Assembly (NCBI GenBank): GCA_035376985.1 | Contig: DAOSSA010000016.1 | Coordinates: 1-55,354 of the forward strand | DNA from: Brevifilum sp029548365 | GTDB lineage: Bacteria; Chloroflexota; Anaerolineae; Anaerolineales; Anaerolineaceae | DNA: 55,354 nt | Direction of reading: 5' to 3' | Shown here: positions 1 through 9,190 of the stretch, piece after piece | Position numbering within the stretch: position 1 is the first letter of the stretch | Layout: the number at the start of each line of letters is the position of its first letter | Position numbers and translations under genes: made by a program | Notes under the pieces: generated by a model | Database searches by the model: none | Told to the model about the DNA's origin: nothing | The model's input: only the letters and a program-made list of their open reading frames with translations

Positions 1-78
1 TGCGTCCTTTGTGGTTCAAAACAGGGTTAACTACCGGATTGATTTATCATCCGCAGAGGTATTGACTTGCCGGTTACC

Positions 79-152
79 TGTAGGGGCAACCCTCCGTGGT
101 TGCCCAAGGCAGGCACAGCTCAAAGAGTGCTACGCGAAGACCTGCCCCTACA
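79..152. repeat. MITE/REP-like palindromic intergenic repeat
   Basis: The element is bounded by a perfect 10-bp inverted repeat, TGTAGGGGCA at 79-88 and TGCCCCTACA at 143-152. Inside it a second hairpin pairs GGGCAACC with GGTTGCCC. It has no coding content. GTAGGGGC-type palindromes of this kind are common dispersed non-coding repeats in large bacterial genomes. Calling it mobile is inference, because only one copy is visible here. Confidence 0.5.
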
Positions 153-199
153 ATGGGATTATCGATGTCAACCCAGGTGACCCGGCGGCGCTCAACGCC

Positions 200-269
<70 letters not shown>

Positions 270-275
270 CCCAAG

Positions 276-281
276 TATAAT
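276..281 (+). promoter_or_regulatory. Consensus -10 box immediately before the YgjP-like gene
   Basis: TATAAT lies only 7 bp upstream of the ATG at 289, and no Shine-Dalgarno sequence is visible. Transcription would start at or within a base or two of the ATG, which points to a leaderless mRNA. No clear -35 box is seen because the heptamer repeat occupies that position. Confidence 0.5.
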
Positions 282-288
282 ATTCCCC

Positions 289-969
289 ATGCCACTCACA
301 CCTGAAATCTCGCAGATCATCCGCTCGAAGCGCAAAACCTACAGCCTGGAGGTCAAACCCGATGGTCAGTTGATCGTGCGCGCGCCCGAATCCGCCACCC
401 GAGCCGAGATCAACGCCCTAGTGAAGGCAAAAGCCGCCTGGATCGCAAAAACCCGCTCTCACCTGGCAGCCAGGGCTGAGATGCACCCACCCAAAACCTT
501 CACGCCCGGTGAAAAATTTTGGTACCTCGGAAAACAATACCCCCTGCGCCTGACGGACCGCCGCCGTCCCCTGCTGGACCTCGACGGTTCATTCAACCTC
601 GCCCGCCACATGAGTGACCGGGCTCGGGACGTCTTCATCGCCTGGTATCGCGAGGAAACCCGACAGATCACCCACAATCTGATCGCATCCTACGTGGCAC
701 GCTACAGCTTCAATGTCAACGTGGTGAGCATCACCAGCGCCCGCACCCGCTGGGGCAGTTGCTCGGGGAAGGGCAACCTCAACTTCACCTACCGCCTGTG
801 CATGGCGCCCTTCAGCGTGGTGGAATCCGTCGTTGTGCACGAGCTGGTCCACCTCATGGTGCCCAACCACAGCCAGAAATTTTGGGCTGAGGTCGCCCAT
901 ATTAACCCGGGGTATCCGCAGTCACGCGCCTGGCTGAAGCAAAATGGTCACTTGCTGACCCTCGATTAA
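289..969 (+). CDS. YgjP/DUF45-family zinc metallopeptidase-like protein
   Basis: 226-aa protein with the typical YgjP (M48-like, DUF45) architecture. The N-terminal half has the RSKRKTYSLEV strand and a tryptophan- and arginine-rich middle. The C-terminal metal site is HELVH followed by NHSQKFW. The RTRWGSCS motif just before it is characteristic of the family. The protein is probably cytoplasmic, with unknown natural substrates. It stands alone, separated by a terminator from the convergent pepF. The start at 289 fits family length and lies next to a -10 box without an RBS. Family assignment is firm; the biochemical role is not. Confidence 0.88.
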   Translation: MPLTPEISQIIRSKRKTYSLEVKPDGQLIVRAPESATRAEINALVKAKAAWIAKTRSHLAARAEMHPPKTFTPGEKFWYLGKQYPLRLTDRRRPLLDLDGSFNLARHMSDRARDVFIAWYREETRQITHNLIASYVARYSFNVNVVSITSARTRWGSCSGKGNLNFTYRLCMAPFSVVESVVVHELVHLMVPNHSQKFWAEVAHINPGYPQSRAWLKQNGHLLTLD

Positions 970-1006
970 TCGCAGCCCACCCCGCACGGTGAGGATAAAA
1001 CCACAA

Positions 1007-1036
1007 CGACGCCGATAACGGCGTCGCTGTTTTTTG
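1007..1036 (+). terminator. Intrinsic terminator of the YgjP-like gene
   Basis: A perfect 8-bp stem, CGACGCCG/CGGCGTCG with loop ATAA, is followed by CTGTTTTTTG. It lies between two convergent genes, 38 bp after the stop codon. Confidence 0.85.
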
Positions 1037-1065
1037 TTGACGATTTCCAAATTGCGAAAGAAAGC

Positions 1066-2862
1066 TTATAGTTCGCAGTACCGATCAACCCGCTGCCCGA
1101 TCACCGCCAGGCTGTCTGCCCAGAAGTCCTTCGAGCGGATGTCAATGCCAAAGCGGGCAGCCAGTTCAGCCGCAGGAGCTTCGCCGGTGCTGGCGAGCAA
1201 TTTTTTGTAATCCGGGATAAAGTCTGCGCCGCGCTGCTCGTAGATGGCATATAACCCCACCCCAAACAGCATCCCAAAGGCGTAGGGGAAGTTGTAAAAC
1301 GAAAGCCCGGCATAATAATAATGTGGTTTCCAGGTCCACATGAATTTGTGGCGGTAAGCCGGATCCAGGCCCTCGCCATAGGTCTGCGCCTGTGCATCCT
1401 CCATAATTTCGCACAGTTCGTCAGCGCTCAGCTCCGATTTCGCCCGGCGCTCAAAGACCTCTTTTTCGAACAGGAAGCGCGAGTAAATATCCACAATCAC
1501 CTGCGAATCACCAATCAGCGCCGTTTCCAGCAAGGCCAGCTCTGCCTGTGGGTCTTTAATGGTGTCCATCACCGCGTTAAACATGATCGTCTCACACATA
1601 ATCGATGCCGTCTCCGCCATGGTCATCGGCGTCTGCTCCTGCAGGGGAGTTCGGTCAGCCTGGTACATGTTGTAATTGTGATACCCGTGACCCAGCTCGT
1701 GCGCCATCGTCATCACCTGGCCCAGTGAGCCATCAAAATTACACAAAATGCGCGATTCCTTCACTCCTGGAACGGGCATACAAAACGCGCCGCCTCGTTT
1801 TCCCGTACGCTGTTCAGCGTCAATCCAATGATTATCAAACGCGGTTTTTGCAAAAGTTTTCAAGTCGGGAGAGAACTTTTCAAAGTTCGTCTGGATAAAA
1901 TCAGCCGCCTCAGCAAAGGTGTAGGTCTGTTCCAGTTTTCCAACCGGCGCAAACAGGTTCCACCAGGGCAGCGCTGTGCTCCCAAAGCGAGCAGCCTTAG
2001 CCTTAAAATACCGCCGGAAGGTAGGGAAGGATTCTCGCATGGCTTCCAGCATCACGTCCAGGGTTTCCCTGTCGATGCGTGCCTGGTCGATAGGCGCATG
2101 CAGGGCGTCGACGCGGCCGCGATGCTGGTTAAGGGTATTCACCCAGCCTTTAACCCCGTTCATGCTGGCTGCCAGGGGTTCTTTGATCGATTCCCAGGCT
2201 TCAAACTCGGCGGCGTAGGCACGCTTGCGAACGTCCTCATCCGGATGATAATACAGGTTGATCAGCGCCGGCATGGGCAGGGTTTTAACTTCACCGCCCA
2301 GCTCAAAATCTACAGTTTTTTGAGAGGTCACCGTTCCCTGCAGCTTCGACCAGGCGTTAGCCCCTGAAAGATCCAGCTCATTAGAAAGGATTTCCTTTTC
2401 TTCACTCATCAAGAACTGGCTTTGCTCGGCAATTTCCAGCAACGGAAATGCATGCTCGCCAGCGCTCCCGCCCAGCTCCAGAGCCGATGGTAAAACCGCT
2501 CTTAACCTGCCCAAACGGCTTTCCAGCATAACAATTACCTGACTAATTTCAACCATCACCAATTCAAATTGAGAGTTCAATCGCATGGCAGCCTGGTTGA
2601 AGGAATCCGTTGAAATGAAGGAATGGATATAAGCGCCGATGGTGCTGGCTTTTTCCAGCAGGGGATTAAGCCGATCAACCATAACGCTGATGGCGGTATT
2701 AAGCAGTTCAGGTGAGCTGCTCTCATCTAGTTTGGAAAATTCCTGTTGATAGAATTCACCCAAAGCTTTAATCTCAGCCTTCACCCAATCAATATCTCCG
2801 GCTAACTCTGGTGAATCCAGGCCGGGGTAAACATTTGAAAGATCCCATCGCGGGGGTGTCAT
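1066..2862 (-). CDS. pepF: Oligoendopeptidase F (M3B family)
   Basis: 598-aa zinc oligopeptidase that degrades short peptides in the cytoplasm. The active-site motif is HELGHGYHNY (HExxH), preceded by the SLGQVMTMA segment, with the usual all-alpha N-terminal region. The start at 2862 (MTPPRWDLSNVYPG) is preferred over the longer frame because AAAGGAG lies 5 bases upstream and WDLSNVYP is the normal family start. It appears monocistronic and converges on the YgjP-like gene. Length matches the 590-600 aa family norm. Confidence 0.93.
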   Translation of the reverse strand: MTPPRWDLSNVYPGLDSPELAGDIDWVKAEIKALGEFYQQEFSKLDESSSPELLNTAISVMVDRLNPLLEKASTIGAYIHSFISTDSFNQAAMRLNSQFELVMVEISQVIVMLESRLGRLRAVLPSALELGGSAGEHAFPLLEIAEQSQFLMSEEKEILSNELDLSGANAWSKLQGTVTSQKTVDFELGGEVKTLPMPALINLYYHPDEDVRKRAYAAEFEAWESIKEPLAASMNGVKGWVNTLNQHRGRVDALHAPIDQARIDRETLDVMLEAMRESFPTFRRYFKAKAARFGSTALPWWNLFAPVGKLEQTYTFAEAADFIQTNFEKFSPDLKTFAKTAFDNHWIDAEQRTGKRGGAFCMPVPGVKESRILCNFDGSLGQVMTMAHELGHGYHNYNMYQADRTPLQEQTPMTMAETASIMCETIMFNAVMDTIKDPQAELALLETALIGDSQVIVDIYSRFLFEKEVFERRAKSELSADELCEIMEDAQAQTYGEGLDPAYRHKFMWTWKPHYYYAGLSFYNFPYAFGMLFGVGLYAIYEQRGADFIPDYKKLLASTGEAPAAELAARFGIDIRSKDFWADSLAVIGQRVDRYCEL

Positions 2863-3003
2863 AAATACTCCTTTCGAGTCAATAGATAATAATGCCTGCA
2901 ACCTCTCTATTATATGCGCGTTTTGCTTCTCTTTCGTGCCAAAAAGCGAAATGGTGTAACTCCCTGGAATGATTTCCGCCCTGGCATCAACCAGCCCTGG
3001 TGA

Positions 3004-3891
3004 TCAATGCATGATCCTGCGTATCAATGCAGCAATGATATCCGCTTCGAGACCTTCGCAATCCGTTCCACCAATTTTAATGCCTGGTTTGGTTTTCCCG
3101 TGAAAATCACTGCCGCAGGTCAGCAAAAGCCCGTTATCCTGCGCGGCTTCCCGGTAAAATCGCTCCTGCTCCCGGGTATGGTAGCTGCTATAAACCTCGA
3201 TCCCGTTGACGCCCTCAGCCATAATCCTCGCCAGCAGGCTGCCATCTTCTTTGACTTGCAGACCCGGATGAGCCAGAACCGCAACGCCCTGGTTGGCGCA
3301 GATGTTCTCAACTGCCTGCGCCAGCGAGATATAATCCATGGGCACATGGGCAGGTTTTCCCTGTGCACAGAAATCCCAGTAAAAATTTACAAAAGGGTTG
3401 TCACTGCGGGCGCCACTTCCCCGGTAGGGGTCCAGCAAGGAGTTTTCAGCCTTTACGTCATGGCGCAAAGCTGCCTCGGCGATCACCTCACCGGTGACCA
3501 CCCTGCTGTGCGCTAAACTGGCGATCAGATCATCGTCAAAATCAATCCCCAACTGGCGAACCAGGCGCATCCGGTGTGTGGAGGCTTCCAGCTCCTGCCG
3601 GTGAATGTCTCGCTCAATCTGAAGAAAAACACTTGCGCCGTGATCGATACCATAACCCAGCAGATGGAAGACGATTCCTTCGAAATGACAGTCCATTTCA
3701 AGTGCCGAGATGATGTGCAGTGGCGTCCCTTCAGCGGCAATCTGCGCCTGAGCAACCCCCTGAACCGAGTTGTGGTCGGCGATGGCCGCGTGAGTCAACC
3801 CGGCGCCCAGGCAAAATTCCACCAGCTCCGCCGGCGAAAATTCACCGTCATCGCTGTAATTGGAATGGATATGCAGATCTATCGTTGCCAT
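3004..3891 (-). CDS. PHP-domain phosphoesterase
   Basis: 295-aa protein of the polymerase-and-histidinol-phosphatase (PHP) superfamily. Metal-binding motifs are in the expected order: LHIHSNYSDDG near the N-terminus, ADHNSV, AHPG and the C-terminal GSDFHG. Such stand-alone proteins are often 3',5'-nucleoside bisphosphate phosphatases (YciV/TrpH type) or 5'-3' exonuclease-like enzymes; the sequence alone does not say which. The start at 3891 (MATIDLHIH) is chosen because family members begin right at this strand; a GTG five codons upstream is possible. It sits alone between pepF and the large ATPase. Confidence 0.85.
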   Translation of the reverse strand: MATIDLHIHSNYSDDGEFSPAELVEFCLGAGLTHAAIADHNSVQGVAQAQIAAEGTPLHIISALEMDCHFEGIVFHLLGYGIDHGASVFLQIERDIHRQELEASTHRMRLVRQLGIDFDDDLIASLAHSRVVTGEVIAEAALRHDVKAENSLLDPYRGSGARSDNPFVNFYWDFCAQGKPAHVPMDYISLAQAVENICANQGVAVLAHPGLQVKEDGSLLARIMAEGVNGIEVYSSYHTREQERFYREAAQDNGLLLTCGSDFHGKTKPGIKIGGTDCEGLEADIIAALIRRIMH

Positions 3892-4163
3892 AATTTGCCT
3901 GATCACTCATTTCCATCACGACATCCAGAAATGCGAAAGCCTGGTCTCGGTTCTCTTTTTACTGTAACCCCGATTTCAGAGCGGGTCAAGCGCGGCTATC
4001 AGGTATCAACTTTCAACTTTATCTTAACCAGATCTTGAAATGTAGGCAGTGTCTTTCGCCTCCTTCTAAAATTGACTGGCTACCCAATTTCATTCATTAC
4101 GATGCCGATGTGATTTTATTTATTCATATAGCCATCCAATTTATTGTCAAGAAATCTTTCAAC

Positions 4164-6716
4164 TTATTTTTCAAGAGATCTTGCAACAATCATCTCGGCT
4201 TTTGCTTTTGGAGTAGCATATTTCCGACGTGATAAAGCCACCACTTCATCTCTTTTGGCGTATTTTTCACTTTCGGGGGGCAAAACGGTCTTTATTGTGC
4301 ATGGGTCCGTGCGCTGCCCGTCAATATTGGCACGCATCACCGCGTAATAATTGGGTAAATTGCACAGGCCCTGAACGGTGAAATCTGGCATAAACTGGCT
4401 TCCCATGATTTGGGCATCTTCAAGACCCAGGCGGAATGAGATCAGCGTCCCCACATTGCCGAAGATGGCATCCAGTATTCTTAATCGATTGATCTGACTG
4501 AGATATTGATTGGCCAGAACCAAACCCATACCAAATTTGCGCGATTCCGCCAGCAAGATAGAAAAGTTTTCAGTGGCAATGCTTTGAAATTCATCCACAT
4601 ACAGATAGAACGTCTCTGGTTTTTCGTCAACATCCAAGTGTTTCAGTCGCTCCATGAAGGTGGTATTCAGCTTTGCCATCAACATCATTCCCAGCATCGA
4701 CGCGTTTGCCTCACCAAGCAATCCCTTCGAAAGGTTAATCAACAAAATTTTATTGTTCCCGATCACTTCTTTGAACTTGATAGTAGAAAAATTTTGCCCA
4801 AAAATCAGGGCAACGCGCGGATCGTTGACGAAATCTACCAGTTTCGACGAGTAATAATCCCCGAGCACACTCCCTTCTCTGGTCTGGGTAAAATAGTCGG
4901 TATTGGGAAGATAATTTTCGACCCAATTTCTGAGCACATAGTTGTCCCATTTTAAAGGTAAATACCGCTTCCAGTAATCTTTCTGTGTGTAAATATTATT
5001 TAACTCCAGGATCGTCCCAGGTTTGTCAAAATCTGAGGAAACCAGCATCATATTGTTTTGCATATGTTGGAAAAAAACAGCTCCTGCAAAATCACCTGAA
5101 CTGAACTGGAAATATTCCATGATATAGCGTTTCAAAATCGCGCGCATTTCTTTGATGATCATCACACGTTCATCGTTATTACTGAACTCGAGCAAATTGA
5201 ATCCAACCGGGTATTGGGTGTCTGAGGGATCAAACAGGACAACATCGTCCATTCGTTCCTCGGGGATCAATCCCACCAGCTCATGATAAAGCTCGCCATG
5301 CGGATCAATCACGCACAATCCTTTGCCCGCCTTCATATCGGAAAGGATCATCGTCTTCATCAAAGTCGTTTTTCCTGTCCCGGTTTGCCCGACGATATAG
5401 GCATGTTGCTTGCGCGATGATTCGGTCAGCAGCACATCCTGCTCGAAACCAAAATAATGATTTACGCCCAGGCGCATGGCTGAATCCTCATCAGCAGTTA
5501 GTTTCAACATCGCCCTGGGGATCGGGAGCTCGTCCAGGTGATGGGTTTCAATGCCGGGCAGGTCCTCTGCGGTATTGATCGGGAAATAGAATGCACAGGC
5601 AGCCTCATTACCATCGAACAGAAACCTGAAGCGGCTCCTTTCCGGGTGCAAATGGGTGCGATTCCACGGGTTTTGTGTAAGGGTAGCCAGGTTGTCGCGG
5701 GCAATCTTGTAATCCTCATCCGTCAGGGGAAAAACAATATCATAGCCACCCGCATGAAAGCTGAAGCCGCTGGTTGGATGCCTGGCGGGGATACCCTGGC
5801 CGATAGGCTCCGTAATAGCCAGGCCAATAAATTCAAGCAGCATGCTGTCAATCTCTTCATCACTACCAACACTGAAGGTCATGTAATAGGGTGCGTCCTG
5901 CAACAGCAGGTATTGACGCAGCAACCCCTGCCCCAAATCCACCGCCCGGTTGCGTTGAATGCGTACGGATGCTGTATGTGGTTCGCGGTAACCCTCGCAA
6001 TAGGAAATTTGCCCAACCAGGAACTCAAACTCCTCGTTATGTAACACCGTCGGGCTGATTGTGGCTGAAAGAACCAGTTTCTGGTGTCCCTGCATCAATG
6101 TCTTCAGCAGCAATTCAAATCCACCTAAAGCTGGAGAGTAGGGATGAATATAATATACGCCTTCAGGGTCTTTGGTTGGTGTATGTCCATCGAGCTCATC
6201 CGAAAAGCCCATGGAACGCGGGGGAACAACTGAATCCAACAACACCCTGTTTTCACGACGACGAACTTCAGCAATTTCCGGTTCAAACTCCCCAAACGGA
6301 ATGATCAGGTATTCCAGAGCATGATGGTCTGTGATCGTCTGCCAGATATAATCCGAGAAGGTGCCCCCCAGCAGGGTTTTAATATTTTTGTGCAGCGCCT
6401 GCGCATGGGCATCCAGCGATTCATATTTTTCTTCCCAAAGGAACCTGATCAGCAAAGCGACCTCTAACTGGCCCAGGCGATCTGCGCTGCCATGGGGATC
6501 GATGATCGTACGGATGGTGAAGCTGATTGTTCGCTGATGATTATAGAGCATGTTAATAAAATTTGACATTTGGCGTTGGTGGCTTGCGAACAATTCCCCC
6601 AAACCACCGTACCCGCGTCTTGACTTCAACGAAGCAATTCTTAGCCCGAAGATGCCGTAAGTATTACCGTTTTCTACAAGTTTTTTTAAGGCAATATTTT
6701 GCATAGCGCACCCCAT
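4164..6716 (-). CDS. Stand-alone VirD4/TraG/HerA-like ATPase
   Basis: 850-aa protein. The C-terminal half is a RecA-like DNA-pumping ATPase: Walker A VGQTGTGKTTLM near residue 440, CVIDPHGELYHELVG after it, and Walker B FYLYVDEFQS near residue 700. This is the layout of type IV secretion coupling proteins and DUF87/HerA ATPases. The N-terminal ~400 residues have no motif I recognise and no transmembrane segments, unlike true conjugation coupling proteins. No relaxase or T4SS genes are nearby. It lies beside the CRISPR operon on the opposite strand. Role inferred: DNA translocation or processing, possibly in defence. The start could also be the ATG at 6704. Confidence 0.8.
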   Translation of the reverse strand: MGCAMQNIALKKLVENGNTYGIFGLRIASLKSRRGYGGLGELFASHQRQMSNFINMLYNHQRTISFTIRTIIDPHGSADRLGQLEVALLIRFLWEEKYESLDAHAQALHKNIKTLLGGTFSDYIWQTITDHHALEYLIIPFGEFEPEIAEVRRRENRVLLDSVVPPRSMGFSDELDGHTPTKDPEGVYYIHPYSPALGGFELLLKTLMQGHQKLVLSATISPTVLHNEEFEFLVGQISYCEGYREPHTASVRIQRNRAVDLGQGLLRQYLLLQDAPYYMTFSVGSDEEIDSMLLEFIGLAITEPIGQGIPARHPTSGFSFHAGGYDIVFPLTDEDYKIARDNLATLTQNPWNRTHLHPERSRFRFLFDGNEAACAFYFPINTAEDLPGIETHHLDELPIPRAMLKLTADEDSAMRLGVNHYFGFEQDVLLTESSRKQHAYIVGQTGTGKTTLMKTMILSDMKAGKGLCVIDPHGELYHELVGLIPEERMDDVVLFDPSDTQYPVGFNLLEFSNNDERVMIIKEMRAILKRYIMEYFQFSSGDFAGAVFFQHMQNNMMLVSSDFDKPGTILELNNIYTQKDYWKRYLPLKWDNYVLRNWVENYLPNTDYFTQTREGSVLGDYYSSKLVDFVNDPRVALIFGQNFSTIKFKEVIGNNKILLINLSKGLLGEANASMLGMMLMAKLNTTFMERLKHLDVDEKPETFYLYVDEFQSIATENFSILLAESRKFGMGLVLANQYLSQINRLRILDAIFGNVGTLISFRLGLEDAQIMGSQFMPDFTVQGLCNLPNYYAVMRANIDGQRTDPCTIKTVLPPESEKYAKRDEVVALSRRKYATPKAKAEMIVARSLEK

Positions 6717-7396
6717 TTCTGTCGAATGATCAAAGGTTGGCGATTCTTTTAATTAATAATCGTTTCAATACCTTGTTTTAAAACACAGGGGGCATTCCAT
6801 AACCCTATTGACACAATTTTAACCACAAGTTTAAAATGAAGTTAGCGTCCTGTCAAGGTAGCGCGTTAGTTTTGTCATTTAAAATTGAAAAGTGAACTCG
6901 AAAATTTTCGGTAAGCAAAACAAGGGAATGGGCCATTTGATCGTGTCACCAAATTCAAATGCGCATATGCGCACTGTCGACATCTGGGACCATGTGAACA
7001 TAAACCTCTTTTCCTATGATGGCTTCGGAACTAAATGACGTGTTTGAACAAAGAGATACGCTGATAAGCATTGACCACACGGGTTTCACAAAGACAGAAG
7101 ATACCCAAAGGGGATGAATAAGTCTCAGAAACAAAGAATGTTTTCAAAAAGGCTATTGCCAGCTTGTTGCGCTTAATACTTAAATTTACGTTATAATAGA
7201 TACGGATCAAGCCGCCAATAACGCGGGCTTTACGAATTGATGCAGTATTAATCAACAATAGTGCTGAAAACAATACGGGGAGGTGGTGGTTTTTGAGAAA
7301 TATGTAGATCATTCATAAAATATTTTGTTTTATCGCATTCAAAAACTTTGTTAAATCGTTATTGAAAAAACATTCTATAGAGATTAGGAGAAATCT
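6717..7396. other. 680-bp intergenic region upstream of the cmr operon, with an IS end remnant
   Basis: No convincing gene is present. A candidate promoter pointing towards the cmr operon has TTGACA at 6808-6813 and a weak TTAAAA 17 bp downstream. An IS-end-like sequence lies at 6871-6900 and is listed separately. The last bases before cas10 are AT-rich with a good RBS (AGGAG, 7387-7391). A 93-codon leftward frame here lacks an RBS and resembles no family. Confidence 0.5.
6871..6900 (+). mobile_element. Solo insertion-sequence end remnant
   Basis: TTTGTCATTTAAAATTGAAA followed by AGTGAAC matches the end of the truncated IS near 28931 in sequence and in orientation. The two copies share TTTGTCATTTAAA and AAAAGTGAAC. 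Only one terminal-repeat unit is left here and no transposase follows. It is interpreted as a decayed IS end. Confidence 0.5.
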
Positions 7397-9190
7397 ATGA
7401 AAACGTTTTTTCTGTGTTCAATCGGACCCGTACAGGATTTCATTGCTACCGCCCGAAAAAGTAGAGATCTCTGGTATGGGTCCTGGCTATTAAGTGAGCT
7501 TTCAAAGGTCGTTGCAAAACATATTTCAGATAACTATCGTTTTGAAGACCTGATTTTCCCCAGCCCGGACGATCAAAACCTGCTGGGTCGGGACCAAGAC
7601 TTTAACGTTCCAAACAAAATCATGGCCACGCTTGACCAGTTCGACCCTGCTAAGGCGACAGAAATTCTAGTTGCAATGGATGAGTTCCTGGAAAATCTTT
7701 GGGTTGAAGCTAGAAAGAAAGTCGGAGGTCCTCTTGATACGGAAGAGCTTGCAAAGGCGCAAATCACGGATATCGTTGAGTTCTATTGGGCAGCTGTGCC
7801 CTATGAAAATGAAAAGGATTATCCGATTGCCAGGGAAAAGGCAGAAGCTTTATTAGCCTCACGAAAGAACACTCGCAACTTCAAGCAACATGTTGGTAGC
7901 AACAAGCCGAAATCTTCATTGGACGGCTTCAGAGAATCAGTCATCCCGAGAAATGCCTACCCCACACAGTCGGACCCACCAGAAGAAAGAATAGCAAAAA
8001 TCAATGCGCTTTTCCATAAGTATCATGCCGGAGAAGCGGAACAACTCTCTGGCGTTGACTTACTCAAACGCCTGGGAGAAATTCAAAAATCTCTCAAATT
8101 CCCCAGCACTTCCGATCTGGCAGCCGATTCTTTTCTTGAAAGGATCAACAAGGGTGATGTTACAAAATCTAATGAAAATAAGATATTGAAAGATATTAAA
8201 GAAAATATCCTTTTCCCACATGGCTGGAGCGATTCGGATATTGGCGAAGATCGTTCGCTGGTCTTCGAGAGCCGATTGGCCGAATTTCTACCAGCAAAAG
8301 AAGATCGAGAGAAAGCTAGAAACAAGCTTTCAGAGATATTGAAACCATTTGTTGGCGAACTTCGGCCGAACCCCTATTATGCTTTGATCATTGCTGACGG
8401 CGATAATATGGGCAAACTGATCGATTCAATGAAGACCCCGGATGAGCACCGAAACCTATCAAAGAAAATTAGTGCTCTTGCGCTTGATGTCCCCGGGATC
8501 TTTAAAGATCACAATGGCGCCTGTATATATGCTGGAGGCGAAGATATTTTGGGTTACCTGCCGCTGCAAAATGCGCTTGCCTGTGCTGAGGTTTTACATC
8601 AGAAATTCGAAGATGCCATGACAGGCTATTCATTTGAAGACGTAGATGGTACGCAAAAATCTCCCACTCTTTCGGGTGGCATTGTGATCGGACACCACCT
8701 GACGCCGCTTTCGGATATTTTCACCCTGGCGCGGAAGGCTGAAAAAGAAGCAAAACGTGTCAGGGACAAAAATAGCCTCGCTATCATTCTCAATAAACGC
8801 AGCGGTTCGGAAAAGATGATTATCGGGAAATGGTCAGAACTCATCATGCGACTCGAGATTATGACTGAACTGTTCCGGAAAGATTGGATCAGCACAGGCA
8901 CAGCTTACGAGCTTCAAAATTTGGCCTTTGACCTTGAAGGAATTGGTATCCAGGAGGAAGAAGTAGCTTTAAGTGATGAAGCTATGCGAATTATCAAGCG
9001 CAAGAGGCAATCTGGCAGCGACGAGAAACTGACTTCAAAAGTTCTTTGCCAGTTTGAAAGCTGGCTGATAAGTGACAAGTTCCCTATCAACCAGGTAGCC
9101 CAGGAGATGATCATCGCCAAGGAATTTGCCAGTTCAGAAGATCTGGCAAACAAGCCGATTAAGGAGGTCTTAAAATGCAGAAATGGTTGA
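7397..9190 (+). CDS. cmr2: Type III-B CRISPR Cas10 (Cmr2), HD-less
   Basis: 597-aa large subunit of the Cmr complex. It begins directly at the first palm domain (GPVQDFIATARKSRDLWYGS, residues 10-29), so the N-terminal HD DNase domain found in many Cas10 proteins is absent. The second palm has ADGDNMG (D334, D336) and the cyclase signature as YAGGED (G380-G381-E382-D383) instead of GGDD. It is therefore expected to make cyclic oligoadenylate when target RNA is bound, but not to cut ssDNA. The RBS is AGGAG, 6 bases before the ATG. It is the first gene of the operon, and cmr3 overlaps its 3' end by 16 bp. GGED activity is inferred by analogy with GGEEF cyclases. Confidence 0.93.
   Translation: MKTFFLCSIGPVQDFIATARKSRDLWYGSWLLSELSKVVAKHISDNYRFEDLIFPSPDDQNLLGRDQDFNVPNKIMATLDQFDPAKATEILVAMDEFLENLWVEARKKVGGPLDTEELAKAQITDIVEFYWAAVPYENEKDYPIAREKAEALLASRKNTRNFKQHVGSNKPKSSLDGFRESVIPRNAYPTQSDPPEERIAKINALFHKYHAGEAEQLSGVDLLKRLGEIQKSLKFPSTSDLAADSFLERINKGDVTKSNENKILKDIKENILFPHGWSDSDIGEDRSLVFESRLAEFLPAKEDREKARNKLSEILKPFVGELRPNPYYALIIADGDNMGKLIDSMKTPDEHRNLSKKISALALDVPGIFKDHNGACIYAGGEDILGYLPLQNALACAEVLHQKFEDAMTGYSFEDVDGTQKSPTLSGGIVIGHHLTPLSDIFTLARKAEKEAKRVRDKNSLAIILNKRSGSEKMIIGKWSELIMRLEIMTELFRKDWISTGTAYELQNLAFDLEGIGIQEEEVALSDEAMRIIKRKRQSGSDEKLTSKVLCQFESWLISDKFPINQVAQEMIIAKEFASSEDLANKPIKEVLKCRNG

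Noticed and set aside
1321..2367. Rightward open frames over pepF and similar frames opposite gatA, kbl and others
   Set aside because: Shadows of well-supported genes on the opposite strand with no RBS and no family match.
7031..7312. 93-codon leftward frame upstream of cas10
   Set aside because: No RBS, unusual composition and no recognisable family; treated as intergenic.
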